Shown piece by piece: positions 24,756 through 34,471 of a stretch of 64,000 nucleotides of DNA. Within the stretch, counting starts at the first letter, position 1; each line of letters starts with the position of its first letter. This stretch comes from Myxococcales bacterium (GTDB taxonomy: Bacteria; Myxococcota_A; Polyangia; Polyangiales; Polyangiaceae). Under the pieces are notes generated by a model. The model ran no database searches. It worked only from the letters and a program-made list of their open reading frames with translations, and had not been told where the DNA came from. A program made the translations under genes and the position numbers. The stretch spans positions 124,001-188,000 of the forward strand of contig JADJKB010000012.1 of the NCBI GenBank assembly GCA_016706225.1, given 5' to 3'.

Positions 24756-25579
24756 GTGAGCTGCTCGAGTTCCTCACCGACGTCGCGCGGCAGGCCGCGG
24801 GCATCATCAATGCCGTCTACTCCACGCCGTTCGAGGTGGACTACAAGTCACCGCGCGACCCCGTGACCGAGGCTGACCGGCGCGCCAACGCCCTCATCTG
24901 TGCACGGCTCGCCGAGAAGTTTCCCGGGGTGCCAGTGGTGGCGGAGGAGAGTGACCCCGCGACGTTCGCCGACTACCGACGCGCGTCGCGTGTATTTTTC
25001 GTGGATCCGCTCGATGGCACGCGCGAGTTCGTCAAGAAGAACGGCGAGTTCGTGGTGATGATCGGTGTGCTGGACGCGGGGCGACCGAAGGCCGGTGTGA
25101 TCCACGCGCCCGCAACCGGCGCTACGTGGCTCGGCGAAGTCGGTCACGGCGCCGAGCTGCTCGGCACCGACGGTTCACGCACGCCGCTCGCGGTCAGCAA
25201 GACCAGCTTGCTCTCGGCCTCGAGACTGCTCTCGACTCGCTCACACCGAAGCCCTGCCCTCGAAGCGGCGCTGGCCGCGCTCGAAGCACGCCAGATCGAC
25301 CCGCTCGGCAGCGCCGGGCTCAAGTGCGTCGAGGTGGCCGCGGGTGGAGCGGAGGCCTACGTCGCGCCCGCGAAAGCGGGAAGTCGCTGGGACATTTGCG
25401 CCGGCGAGGCCATCATCCTGGCAGCGGGCGGCATGCTCACGGATGCCTACGGTGATCAGGTCGACTACCTGAGCGAGAGTTTGATCAACGAACGCGGGAT
25501 CGTCGCGAGCAACGGCCGGGTGCACGCCGAAATTCTGGCACGCTGGGCCGAGGTACGTCGGCGCACGGACAAGGAGTGA
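24752..25579 (+). CDS. Inositol-monophosphatase/CysQ-family phosphatase
   Basis: Mg-dependent phosphatase of 275 residues, likely acting on 3'(2'),5'-bisphosphate nucleotide (PAP), an inositol phosphate or a sugar bisphosphate. Metal-binding motifs are intact: VVAEES, VDPLDGTREF (the TREF ending favours CysQ over plain IMPase) and the C-terminal GSRWDICAGEAII. GTG start overlaps the upstream stop, and its own stop overlaps the downstream start. Cytoplasmic. Confidence 0.85.
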   Translation: MSELLEFLTDVARQAAGIINAVYSTPFEVDYKSPRDPVTEADRRANALICARLAEKFPGVPVVAEESDPATFADYRRASRVFFVDPLDGTREFVKKNGEFVVMIGVLDAGRPKAGVIHAPATGATWLGEVGHGAELLGTDGSRTPLAVSKTSLLSASRLLSTRSHRSPALEAALAALEARQIDPLGSAGLKCVEVAAGGAEAYVAPAKAGSRWDICAGEAIILAAGGMLTDAYGDQVDYLSESLINERGIVASNGRVHAEILARWAEVRRRTDKE

Positions 25580-26730
25580 ACGTGCGCGAAGAAGCGGACG
25601 TGGTGGTGATCGGCGCAGGCATCATGGGCCTCGCCATCGCCTACAACCTGGCCAAGTACCACGGCGTCCGCAAGGTGACGGTGCTAGACCAGTCGTACCT
25701 GTGTGGCGGCGCCAGCGGGCGGAACGGCGGGGGAGTGCGCGCGCAGTGGTCGAGTGAGGCCAACATCCGTTTGATGCAGGAGTCACTGAGCATCTGTCGG
25801 CAGTTTGCCCGAGAACACCGCATCAACACCTGGTTCCGTCAGGGCGGTTACCTGTTTCTGGTGCGCAGCGACGAGCGCGCTCGCTCGCTCGAAGCCAACG
25901 TGAAGCTGCAAAACCAGCTCGGGTTGTCGACTCGATTGCTGGACGCCAAGCAGGCCAAGGCGGTCGTTCCCGAGCTGTCGACCGAGGGCATCAAGCTCGC
26001 TTGTTACAACGCGGACGACGCCGTGGTCTTCCCCTGGCCGTTCGTGTGGGGCTACGCAGAGGGCGCGCGGGCACACGGCGTCGAGGTGTGCACCTTCACG
26101 CGGGTCACCGGCATCGAGCAGACGGGCGGACGGGTGAGCGCGGTGCTCACCGACGCGGGCAGCATTCGGACCGACCGCGTCGTCAACGCCGCCGGTGCGC
26201 TCAGCCCCGAGGTTGCCAAGCTGGTTGGCATTCATCTGCCAACCCACCCGCACCGCCACGAGATCTGCTCGAGCGAGCCCCTGAAACCCTGGCTCGAGCC
26301 GCTGGTCGCGGACCTGACCAACGGCCTCTATTTCTCGCAGTCCACACGCGGCGAGATCGTCGGCGGCATCAGCAACTCGAAGGTCCCGGCGGGCCCGGAC
26401 CACGGCTCGTCGTTTCGCTTCCTGTCGCTCTACTCCCGCGCGTTGCTCCGGGCGTGTCCCATCCTGGGGTCCGTGAAAATCCTGCGGCAGTGGGCCGGGC
26501 TCTACGACATTTCACCGGATCAGAGCCCGATCGTCGGCAAAGTGGACGAGGTAGAAGGCTTCTTCCTGGCCTGCGGTTTCATGGGACATGGCTTCATGAT
26601 GGCGCCCGTAGTGGGGAAGATGCTGGCGGCGCTCGTCGCCGGCGGCCCCGTGCCGGACGTGTTCGAACGCTGGAACCTCCGCCGCTTTGCCGGGGGCGCG
26701 CTGCTCGACGAGGGCATGATCATCGGCTGA
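25576..26730 (+). CDS. FAD-dependent DAO-family oxidoreductase (sarcosine-oxidase-beta-like)
   Basis: Flavin amine oxidase/dehydrogenase of 384 residues. The FAD Rossmann motif VVVIGAGIMGLAIAYNLAK is at the N-terminus, followed by CGGASGRNGGGVRAQWSS, the flavin-contact segment of the SoxB/glycine-oxidase group. The C-terminal FAD motif is WAGLYDISPDQSPIVGKV then CGFMGHGFMMAPVVG. GTG at 25576 overlaps the previous stop; a second GTG at 25582 is an alternative. It probably oxidises an N-methyl or amino acid. No partner alpha, gamma or delta subunit genes lie nearby. Confidence 0.85.
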   Translation: MNVREEADVVVIGAGIMGLAIAYNLAKYHGVRKVTVLDQSYLCGGASGRNGGGVRAQWSSEANIRLMQESLSICRQFAREHRINTWFRQGGYLFLVRSDERARSLEANVKLQNQLGLSTRLLDAKQAKAVVPELSTEGIKLACYNADDAVVFPWPFVWGYAEGARAHGVEVCTFTRVTGIEQTGGRVSAVLTDAGSIRTDRVVNAAGALSPEVAKLVGIHLPTHPHRHEICSSEPLKPWLEPLVADLTNGLYFSQSTRGEIVGGISNSKVPAGPDHGSSFRFLSLYSRALLRACPILGSVKILRQWAGLYDISPDQSPIVGKVDEVEGFFLACGFMGHGFMMAPVVGKMLAALVAGGPVPDVFERWNLRRFAGGALLDEGMIIG

Positions 26731-26899
26731 TCCGCCCGTCATGTCGCGGCGCGTCATGGCTTCCGCTTCGTTGACAGCGGCTTTGGGGCCGACGTACGGT
26801 CCCGCGGGGTTTTGGACCGCCGGTTTCGTGGGCTTTCGCGGGCTTCGCGGCTCCCATCCCAACGGTCACGACCCCAGAAAATCCCGGAGGCACTACGAG

Positions 26900-28684
26900 A
26901 TGTTCCGCTCCTCGCGCGCCAAGGCGTCGCTCATCCGCTCCCTGCTCCTCGGTACCGCCACCACCGCGTTCGCGGTCACCGCGTCCAGCGTCCTTCTGGT
27001 CGGCTGCAAGGACGAAAGTCAGCCTGACTACTGGGTCGAGAAGCTGAACGACACGTCCTGGCGAGCGCGCTCGGTGACGCGCCTCGGACAGTTCTTCGAG
27101 GACGCCAGCAGCAAGGCCAAGGGCGACAACAACGCGCCGGAAGTCCAGACGCTGCTGAACAAGATCGCCGATCCGCTGACCAAGACCTACGTCGACAACT
27201 ACGCCGACATGGATGGCAAGACGCGGGTCTCGCTGATCAAGCTGCTGGCCTCTTTCCGAGACAAACGGACGGAGCCGGCGTTGAAGAAGGCATTCGAGGA
27301 GTTCGCGAAGAAACCTGCGACCAGCAAGGACGACGCCGACATCAAGTGGGCCGTCCGAGCCGCCTCTGACCTCAAGCTCGACTCACTCGCCGATCCGCTG
27401 GTCCAGGCGTTCCTCAAGCTGAAAGCCAGCACCATGCTCGGCGGAGTCACCTATCGCGACTTCAACGACGCGATGATGAACCTCAAGTCCAAATCGTGGA
27501 CTGGCCCGCTGATCGCCGCCCTGGAAGCCCCGATCGACCGCCCGACCGGCGCCAAGGACAAGGACAAGATCGATCCCTATCGCGATCAGCTGTTCTGGCA
27601 GACGACGGCAGCCCAGGTGCTGGGCGAGATCGGCGCGGCAGAGGCCGTGGAGCCGATGGTCAAGATCATGCTCGACCCCGCCAAGGCCGACGTGCAGGCC
27701 ACGGCGGTGCTGGCCATGGTCAAGATCGGCAAACCCGCCGCCCAGGCAGCCATCAAGATCCTCAAGGGCGAAGATGAGAAGATGATCGCCTTCATGTACC
27801 GTCGCATGAAGGAGCTGAAGCAGATCAAAGAAGACGAAGAGAAGAAGATGAAAGAGAACCCCGCGGACGCTCCGAACGTCATGACCGGGGCGATCATGGT
27901 GGGCACCATCGGGCGCGGTGAAGGCGTACCCGCCATGCTCGAGGCGCTCAAGAACGCCAAGAAGGACGCCACCCGGGCGCTGATCGCCCGCGAGCTCGTC
28001 AAGCTCCCCGACTCGGCGGAGTCGCTCACTGCCTTCAAGGAAGCGTTCGAGAAGATCTCGCTCGAGACCAACATTCCCCCCGGCATGAACGCGCTGCAGA
28101 TGTTGGCGGAGTCCGCAGGGCAGTTCTACGACGCGGGTCTGGTCGACTGGCTGCTCGAGCGCGCGGAGAAGACCAAGGGCAGCGGCGACGACCTGAAGGC
28201 GCTGCAAGGCGCCATCTTGGTCACGACGATCAAGCTCGCGAAGGCCGACCAGCTGGACAAGGTCAAGGCCGCCGTCGACAAGTACGGAACCAAGCTCGAG
28301 AAGGACCTGTTCGCTCAGGCCGAAAAACTCGTCAAAGACTGCGGCGAGAAGGCGGACTGCTACCTCCAGGAAATGGAGAAGAGCTCGAACCAGGACCAGA
28401 AGACCCAGTTCGTGGCCATCAAGGCCGGCTACATGGGTGCCATCTTGGGCGGCGAGACGCAGCGCGACGAGCTCGTCAAGCGCATCGACTCTTTCGAGAA
28501 CGCTGCGGTGCGCTTCGTGGCCGCGCAGACCATCGACCACCTCTCGCCGAAGGGCTCGAAAGAAGCGGCCGCGCTGCTGCGCAAGGTCATCGACAAGAAC
28601 ACCGAGAGCGGCGACAAGGACAAGATTGCGGGCGATGCGCCGGTGAAACAGGTCATGTACCGCATCGAAGCTCGCGCCGACTGA
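26900..28684 (+). CDS. HEAT-repeat lipoprotein
   Basis: Envelope lipoprotein of 594 residues. ATG at 26900 is chosen: GGAGG lies nine bases upstream and a lipoprotein signal follows (lipobox LLVGC, Cys36); the open frame from 26741 adds 53 odd residues. The mature part is alpha-helical HEAT/PBS-like repeats, for example VLGEIGAAEAVEPMVKIM and VLAMVKIGKPAAQAAIKIL, with highly charged Lys/Glu stretches. Such solenoids bind proteins or membranes. No enzyme motif seen. Stands upstream of the FHA regulator (68 bases). Confidence 0.75.
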   Translation: MFRSSRAKASLIRSLLLGTATTAFAVTASSVLLVGCKDESQPDYWVEKLNDTSWRARSVTRLGQFFEDASSKAKGDNNAPEVQTLLNKIADPLTKTYVDNYADMDGKTRVSLIKLLASFRDKRTEPALKKAFEEFAKKPATSKDDADIKWAVRAASDLKLDSLADPLVQAFLKLKASTMLGGVTYRDFNDAMMNLKSKSWTGPLIAALEAPIDRPTGAKDKDKIDPYRDQLFWQTTAAQVLGEIGAAEAVEPMVKIMLDPAKADVQATAVLAMVKIGKPAAQAAIKILKGEDEKMIAFMYRRMKELKQIKEDEEKKMKENPADAPNVMTGAIMVGTIGRGEGVPAMLEALKNAKKDATRALIARELVKLPDSAESLTAFKEAFEKISLETNIPPGMNALQMLAESAGQFYDAGLVDWLLERAEKTKGSGDDLKALQGAILVTTIKLAKADQLDKVKAAVDKYGTKLEKDLFAQAEKLVKDCGEKADCYLQEMEKSSNQDQKTQFVAIKAGYMGAILGGETQRDELVKRIDSFENAAVRFVAAQTIDHLSPKGSKEAAALLRKVIDKNTESGDKDKIAGDAPVKQVMYRIEARAD

Positions 28685-28752
28685 GCGCGGCCGCGGGAGC
28701 CGCGTGCTCTCTTCCAAAAGAGTGCGCGGCTGTCGCGAGCGCATGAGCTCCG

Positions 28753-30708
<1,956 letters not shown>

Positions 30709-30709
30709 A

Positions 30710-30729
30710 GCCCGGCTTGCCTGCCGGGC
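30710..30729. terminator. Hairpin after the FHA activator gene
   Basis: GCCCGGC-ttgcct-GCCGGGC directly follows the stop codon at 30706. The 7-bp stem is perfect but no T-run follows, so termination is uncertain. Confidence 0.35.
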
Positions 30730-30775
30730 GCCCTACTGGGTACCAATCCGGGTACAATCTTTGGAGGGATGAGCC

Positions 30776-31141
30776 ATGCGCGTTTTCTTTTCATCCGTTC
30801 TGCTGTTCTGGTCCGCGTCTTTCTGGGCGTGCGGAAGCGACGATGACCATGGCGCGGTGGGGCCAAACAGCGCGCTGGTTGGCGGCAGGTGTGACGGCAA
30901 CAAGGACTGCCAGGAGCGCTGTGTGACCGGCGGCGACTACCCGGGTGGCATGTGCACGGTGTCCTGCAACGACGATCGGGACTGTCCGTCCGGCTCGGCA
31001 TGCGTGGACGCTTCCGGTGGTGTTTGTGCGCCGCTGTGTGGAGGCAAGGGGGACTGCGACCCGTTTGGTCCCGGCTGGGCATGCCGTGATCGAAAGCTGA
31101 AACACGGCCCCGGCCAGGTGACCGTATGCCGCGGCGACTGA
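30776..31141 (+). CDS. Small cysteine-rich lipoprotein
   Basis: Exported lipoprotein of 121 residues; signal with lipobox FWAC (Cys19) and RBS GGAGGG eight bases upstream of the start. The mature part holds eleven further Cys in short spaced pairs (CDGNKDCQERC, CNDDRDCPSGSAC, CGGKGDC), like EGF- or dickkopf-type disulfide knots common at the surface of myxobacteria. No enzymatic motif. Its end overlaps the DsbA-like gene by 16 bases, which fits a client-and-oxidase pairing. Confidence 0.7.
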   Translation: MRVFFSSVLLFWSASFWACGSDDDHGAVGPNSALVGGRCDGNKDCQERCVTGGDYPGGMCTVSCNDDRDCPSGSACVDASGGVCAPLCGGKGDCDPFGPGWACRDRKLKHGPGQVTVCRGD

Positions 31142-31785
31142 GTCATTCGCCAAACCCACACGCTCAGGTGACCGCGCATCGAAAACCAGAGGCTGGGATC
31201 GGCCGCCGCTCCTTCATCACGGGCCTCTCGCTGATGGCAACCGGGGCCTGCGCGCCGGCCGGTGCGATTCCGTCGCCCGCGCACGTCCCGCTGCGGGGCG
31301 CCGAGCGACCGCAGCTGGTGGTGCAAGAGATCGGGGACTACGAGTGCCCGTTCTGTGCCGAGGTCCAGCCCGCGGTGAAACGTCTGATGGCGGAGATGGG
31401 GGAGCGGATTGCGCTCGCCTGGCGCAACTATCCCCTCGACCGACACCCACACGCCTACCACGCGGCAGAAGCGGCGCTCGAAGCCCGCGCTCAGCTGGGC
31501 GACGACGGGTTCTGGAAATACCACGACGTGCTGTTCGCCAATCAGAGCAAGCTTGGTCCGGAAGACCTGCTGCGTTTTGCCGAGGCCTTTGCCATCGACC
31601 GCACGCGGTTTGCGCGCGCGCTCGAGCTGCGCATCCACCGCGACGAGGTGCTGAGCGACAAACTCGAGATCGCCCGCCTGAAGCTGCCGGGGTTCGGCAC
31701 CCCGGCGTTCATCATCGGCAGCGACGTCTTCGTCGGGGTGTACAGCTTCGAGGATCTCAGGTCATTCGTCGAGCGTGCGCTGTGA
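31126..31785 (+). CDS. DsbA-family thioredoxin-fold protein, exported
   Basis: Periplasmic thiol oxidoreductase candidate, 219 residues. The leader carries a twin-arginine-like GRRSFITGLSLMATGAC, which also ends in a possible lipobox. The thioredoxin fold begins VVQEIGDYECPFCAEVQP with active site CPFC near residue 74 and has the cis-Pro segment FGTPAFIIGSDVFVG. This is the layout of the DsbA-like group with thioredoxin_4 domains. The start at 31126 overlaps the upstream gene; a GTG at 31168 is an alternative. It ends nine bases from the convergent GMC oxidoreductase gene. Confidence 0.82.
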   Translation: MPRRLSHSPNPHAQVTAHRKPEAGIGRRSFITGLSLMATGACAPAGAIPSPAHVPLRGAERPQLVVQEIGDYECPFCAEVQPAVKRLMAEMGERIALAWRNYPLDRHPHAYHAAEAALEARAQLGDDGFWKYHDVLFANQSKLGPEDLLRFAEAFAIDRTRFARALELRIHRDEVLSDKLEIARLKLPGFGTPAFIIGSDVFVGVYSFEDLRSFVERAL

Positions 31786-31794
31786 CGCTTGGAG

Positions 31795-33330
31795 TCACCC
31801 GAGCTTGTTCGCGAGCTGCGCCGACAGGTAGTGCGACACGGTCATGATGGGTGTCATCGTGTGGCTCGAGGCGCTCGTGGGGAAACCCGACGAGTCGAAT
31901 ACGTAGACGTCTCGGGTCCCGAACACCTGCCCGGTCGGATCCGCGCCGCCCAGGTCCGGCGAAGGGGCAAAACGCACGGTGCCCTGCTGATGGGCCGAGA
32001 TCAGCGGCGCCGTGGCGGGAGCAAACGCGATTGTGTCGACCTGAGCGAGATCAGCTTCGGATTCGATCGCGAGCGGCGGCACGGTGGGCACGAGCACACG
32101 CCGGGCGCCCGCCGCGAGATACACTCGCGCTGCGACCTTGATGGCCTGACGCAGCCGGCGCTTGTGGTTCTCGGCCTGCCGATAGCTGATGACCGGGTGA
32201 CCCGCGCTCGGACCCGGACGCACGCGGCCCGACGGTTCGTCCGGCACCAGGAGCAATGACGCGGCGATGTTCGCGTACGACGCCATGAGCTCTTTCCCGG
32301 CCACACCCGGCAGAGGCAAGAGGGACGCGACGTTGCCCGGTGTGCCCATGACTGCCTCGATGCGAAACCCCCACAGGCCGTGTTCGGCGTTCTCTTCTTC
32401 TTCGAACTCGGTCACGGCATAGGCCTGTGGAATGCCGTCGAAGGCGGCAACTTTCTGCTCGAACACCGCCGTGATCGGCAGCTGCGGCTGCAACATCAGG
32501 TGTTCCCCGACGTGGCTCGTGCCAATGCCGGACGCGAGCAAGAGCTCGGCGCTTCCAATGGCGTTCGCCGCCACGATCACCACGCGCGCGGAGAGCTCGA
32601 AGGCCCCCACCGATTTGTACCCGCGCTCGTCCAAGGTGGCGACGCTGACGCGCTTCCAGGTCTTCCCGGCGTCCAAGATGCGTGTTGCCCGCGCTCGAAG
32701 CAAGAACCGCGCACCCTTCGCGACGGCCCAGGGGATCGAGACGAAGCGTGGGTTTCGCTTGGCGTTGAGCGGGCACCCGAGCAAACAAGTGCCGAGGCCC
32801 TGGCAGCCGACCCGGTTGTGCAGCATCACCTCGCCGCGCAGGCGCAGTCTTTCAGCCCCCGTCCTGAGTAGCCGGTTCGCGAGGTTCACCTCCGCTTCCG
32901 TGATGCGGTTGGCCGACAGATCGGCGAGCGCCTTGTCCCGGTACGGCGCCAGCGCTTCCGGTGAAAACTCACTCAGGCCATGTCGAGCCTGCCAGTGCCG
33001 CAAGACCCCATCGGCGATCGGGACGACATCGGAGACGTTGACCACGCCGCCGCCACCGAGCGCACGTCCCTGGAGCACCGAGATGGACACGTCTTCGGTC
33101 ACCCGCCCACCGCGATCCATGTACAGCTGGTCGTACATCTGTGAATCGCGCTGGTTGAGATCGGTCCCGGTGAAGTCTCCTCCCTCTTCGAGCACGACGA
33201 CCTCGTGGCCGGCGTCGCTCAGGACCCGCGCCGCAGTGGCGCCGCCCGGCCCTGACCCGATGACGAGCACCTCACAACGAACACCGGTTGGCGCGGGCTC
33301 GCGTGACAGGTCGACGATCGCGCCGCTCAT
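31795..33330 (-). CDS. GMC-family FAD oxidoreductase
   Basis: Flavoprotein dehydrogenase/oxidase, 511 residues, probably acting on an alcohol, sugar or sterol. FAD motif VLVIGSGPGGATAARVLSDAG at residues 22-42, GRALGGGGVVN after it, and the C-terminal GMC signature with VFGTRDVYVFDSSGFPTS and HTMTPIMTVSHY (catalytic His region). A Cys cluster GCQGLGTCLLGC near residue 175 resembles the CxGCGxC..GC segment of one GMC branch but has three Cys rather than four. No signal peptide; its partner subunit carries a Tat signal, so joint export is possible. Start overlaps the partner stop (ATGA). Last gene of a five-gene operon. Confidence 0.87.
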   Translation of the reverse strand: MSGAIVDLSREPAPTGVRCEVLVIGSGPGGATAARVLSDAGHEVVVLEEGGDFTGTDLNQRDSQMYDQLYMDRGGRVTEDVSISVLQGRALGGGGVVNVSDVVPIADGVLRHWQARHGLSEFSPEALAPYRDKALADLSANRITEAEVNLANRLLRTGAERLRLRGEVMLHNRVGCQGLGTCLLGCPLNAKRNPRFVSIPWAVAKGARFLLRARATRILDAGKTWKRVSVATLDERGYKSVGAFELSARVVIVAANAIGSAELLLASGIGTSHVGEHLMLQPQLPITAVFEQKVAAFDGIPQAYAVTEFEEEENAEHGLWGFRIEAVMGTPGNVASLLPLPGVAGKELMASYANIAASLLLVPDEPSGRVRPGPSAGHPVISYRQAENHKRRLRQAIKVAARVYLAAGARRVLVPTVPPLAIESEADLAQVDTIAFAPATAPLISAHQQGTVRFAPSPDLGGADPTGQVFGTRDVYVFDSSGFPTSASSHTMTPIMTVSHYLSAQLANKLG

Positions 33331-33866
33331 TTGCCCAGCCTCGCCAGCGACGGGCCCGGATAACCGATGTGCGGCCAGACCTCCGCGCGATCGTAGAACA
33401 CGAGCGCAGTGAACTTGCGAAAGGCGATGGCCACCTGCCGCCGCAAGAGCACGTCGCTGCTGGCCCAGGCCAGGTAGTGCTGCTCGCGCTCGGCGGCGGA
33501 CAGCTTCGAAAAGATGGTGGCGCGGCGCTCGAACAAGAGCGGACCAAGCTCGAACAGCAGCAGCGCGCGTCGCAGTTTTTCGCTGTTCTCGTCGGGCTCA
33601 CCCGCGAGATATCCGTCGAAAGAACGCGCCAGATCAAACCGTTCCGCCCCGACGTCGAAGGGGCCACCGGAGGGAATGAGGGTCTTGGCGATGGCGTCCA
33701 TCGTCCGGTACTCGCGCGGATTGAGCACCAGCAGCCGCTCGACTGGCGGCGCACCGCCGAGCAGCGAGGCGACCCCGCCGCCCAGGACCAGCGCCGATAC
33801 GCCGGCGAGCCCCATGCCGAGCACCCGCCGGCGCGTCAGAAATCCAAAGCCGTGCGCGGGAGCCAT
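33327..33866 (-). CDS. Gluconate 2-dehydrogenase subunit-3-like protein with Tat signal
   Basis: Small subunit of 179 residues that usually escorts a GMC flavoprotein to the periplasm. The N-terminus has RRRVLGMGLAGVSALVLGG, a twin-arginine signal. The mature part matches the family outline: VLNPREYRTMDAIAKTLIPSGG, then FLGYL-like FDGYLAGEPDE and a helical remainder. It overlaps the GMC gene by four bases and starts seven bases after the peroxiredoxin gene, so all three are co-translated. A cytochrome c third subunit, common in gluconate dehydrogenase, is not present here. Confidence 0.82.
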   Translation of the reverse strand: MAPAHGFGFLTRRRVLGMGLAGVSALVLGGGVASLLGGAPPVERLLVLNPREYRTMDAIAKTLIPSGGPFDVGAERFDLARSFDGYLAGEPDENSEKLRRALLLFELGPLLFERRATIFSKLSAAEREQHYLAWASSDVLLRRQVAIAFRKFTALVFYDRAEVWPHIGYPGPSLARLGK

Positions 33867-33873
33867 CGTGCCG

Positions 33874-34431
33874 TCAGCTCGCCTGGATCGCCGCCAGCAC
33901 TTCCTTGGCGTGCCCCTTGGGGCTCACGTCGGAGAATACCTTGGTGATGTTGCCGTTCTTGCCGATCAAGAACGTGACGCGTTTGGCGTAACCCAACGTG
34001 ACGGGCACACCGAACGCCTGGGCGATCTCGCCCTTGGGGTCGGGCAAGAGCAGGAACGGGAGTGAGTGTTTCTCTGCAAACGCTTTGTGTGAGGCGTTGT
34101 CGTCCGTCGAGACGCCGATCACGACGGCGCCCGTCGTCTCGAGCCCGGACCATTCGTCGCGCAGACCCTGAGCCTCTACCGTACAGCCGGGTGTGTCGTC
34201 CTTCGGGTAGAAGTACACGACCACCGGTTTGCCTGCGAGCTCGCGCAGCTTCACGGCGGTCCCGTTGTGCGCGGTGGCCTGGATGTCCGGCGCCTTGTCG
34301 CCCACGGAGAGCAAGCCGGAGCGCTGCTCGGTCGCGGCGGCGGAGGCCGAGCTCGTGCCGGATGGCGCTGGCTCCTTCTTGTTACAGGCCCCGAGCGCGA
34401 GCAGCACGGCGAGCAGGATCAGGCGTGTCAT
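33874..34431 (-). CDS. Bcp/PrxQ-type peroxiredoxin anchored as lipoprotein
   Basis: Thiol peroxidase of 185 residues. The start at 34431 opens a lipoprotein signal (MTRLILLAVLLALGAC); the longer frame adds 12 residues. Peroxiredoxin core: VVVYFYPKDDTPGCTVEAQG with the peroxidatic Cys. E. coli Bcp has a resolving Cys five residues later; here that place is Gln/Gly, so it acts as 1-Cys or needs another thiol donor. Envelope anchoring of this normally cytoplasmic enzyme is unusual. It lies in the operon between the kinase regulator and the GMC pair, fitting removal of peroxide made by the oxidase. Confidence 0.85.
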   Translation of the reverse strand: MTRLILLAVLLALGACNKKEPAPSGTSSASAAATEQRSGLLSVGDKAPDIQATAHNGTAVKLRELAGKPVVVYFYPKDDTPGCTVEAQGLRDEWSGLETTGAVVIGVSTDDNASHKAFAEKHSLPFLLLPDPKGEIAQAFGVPVTLGYAKRVTFLIGKNGNITKVFSDVSPKGHAKEVLAAIQAS

Positions 34432-34471
34432 GCCGAGAGCTTTGGTGGCGACTCCGGGCGAGCGCAAGGGC

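Noticed and set aside
30738..30758. Repeat GGGTAC with -10-like TACAAT before the Cys-rich lipoprotein gene
   Set aside because: No -35 element at proper spacing, and transcription from it would begin at the RBS. Two six-base repeats are not enough for an operator.
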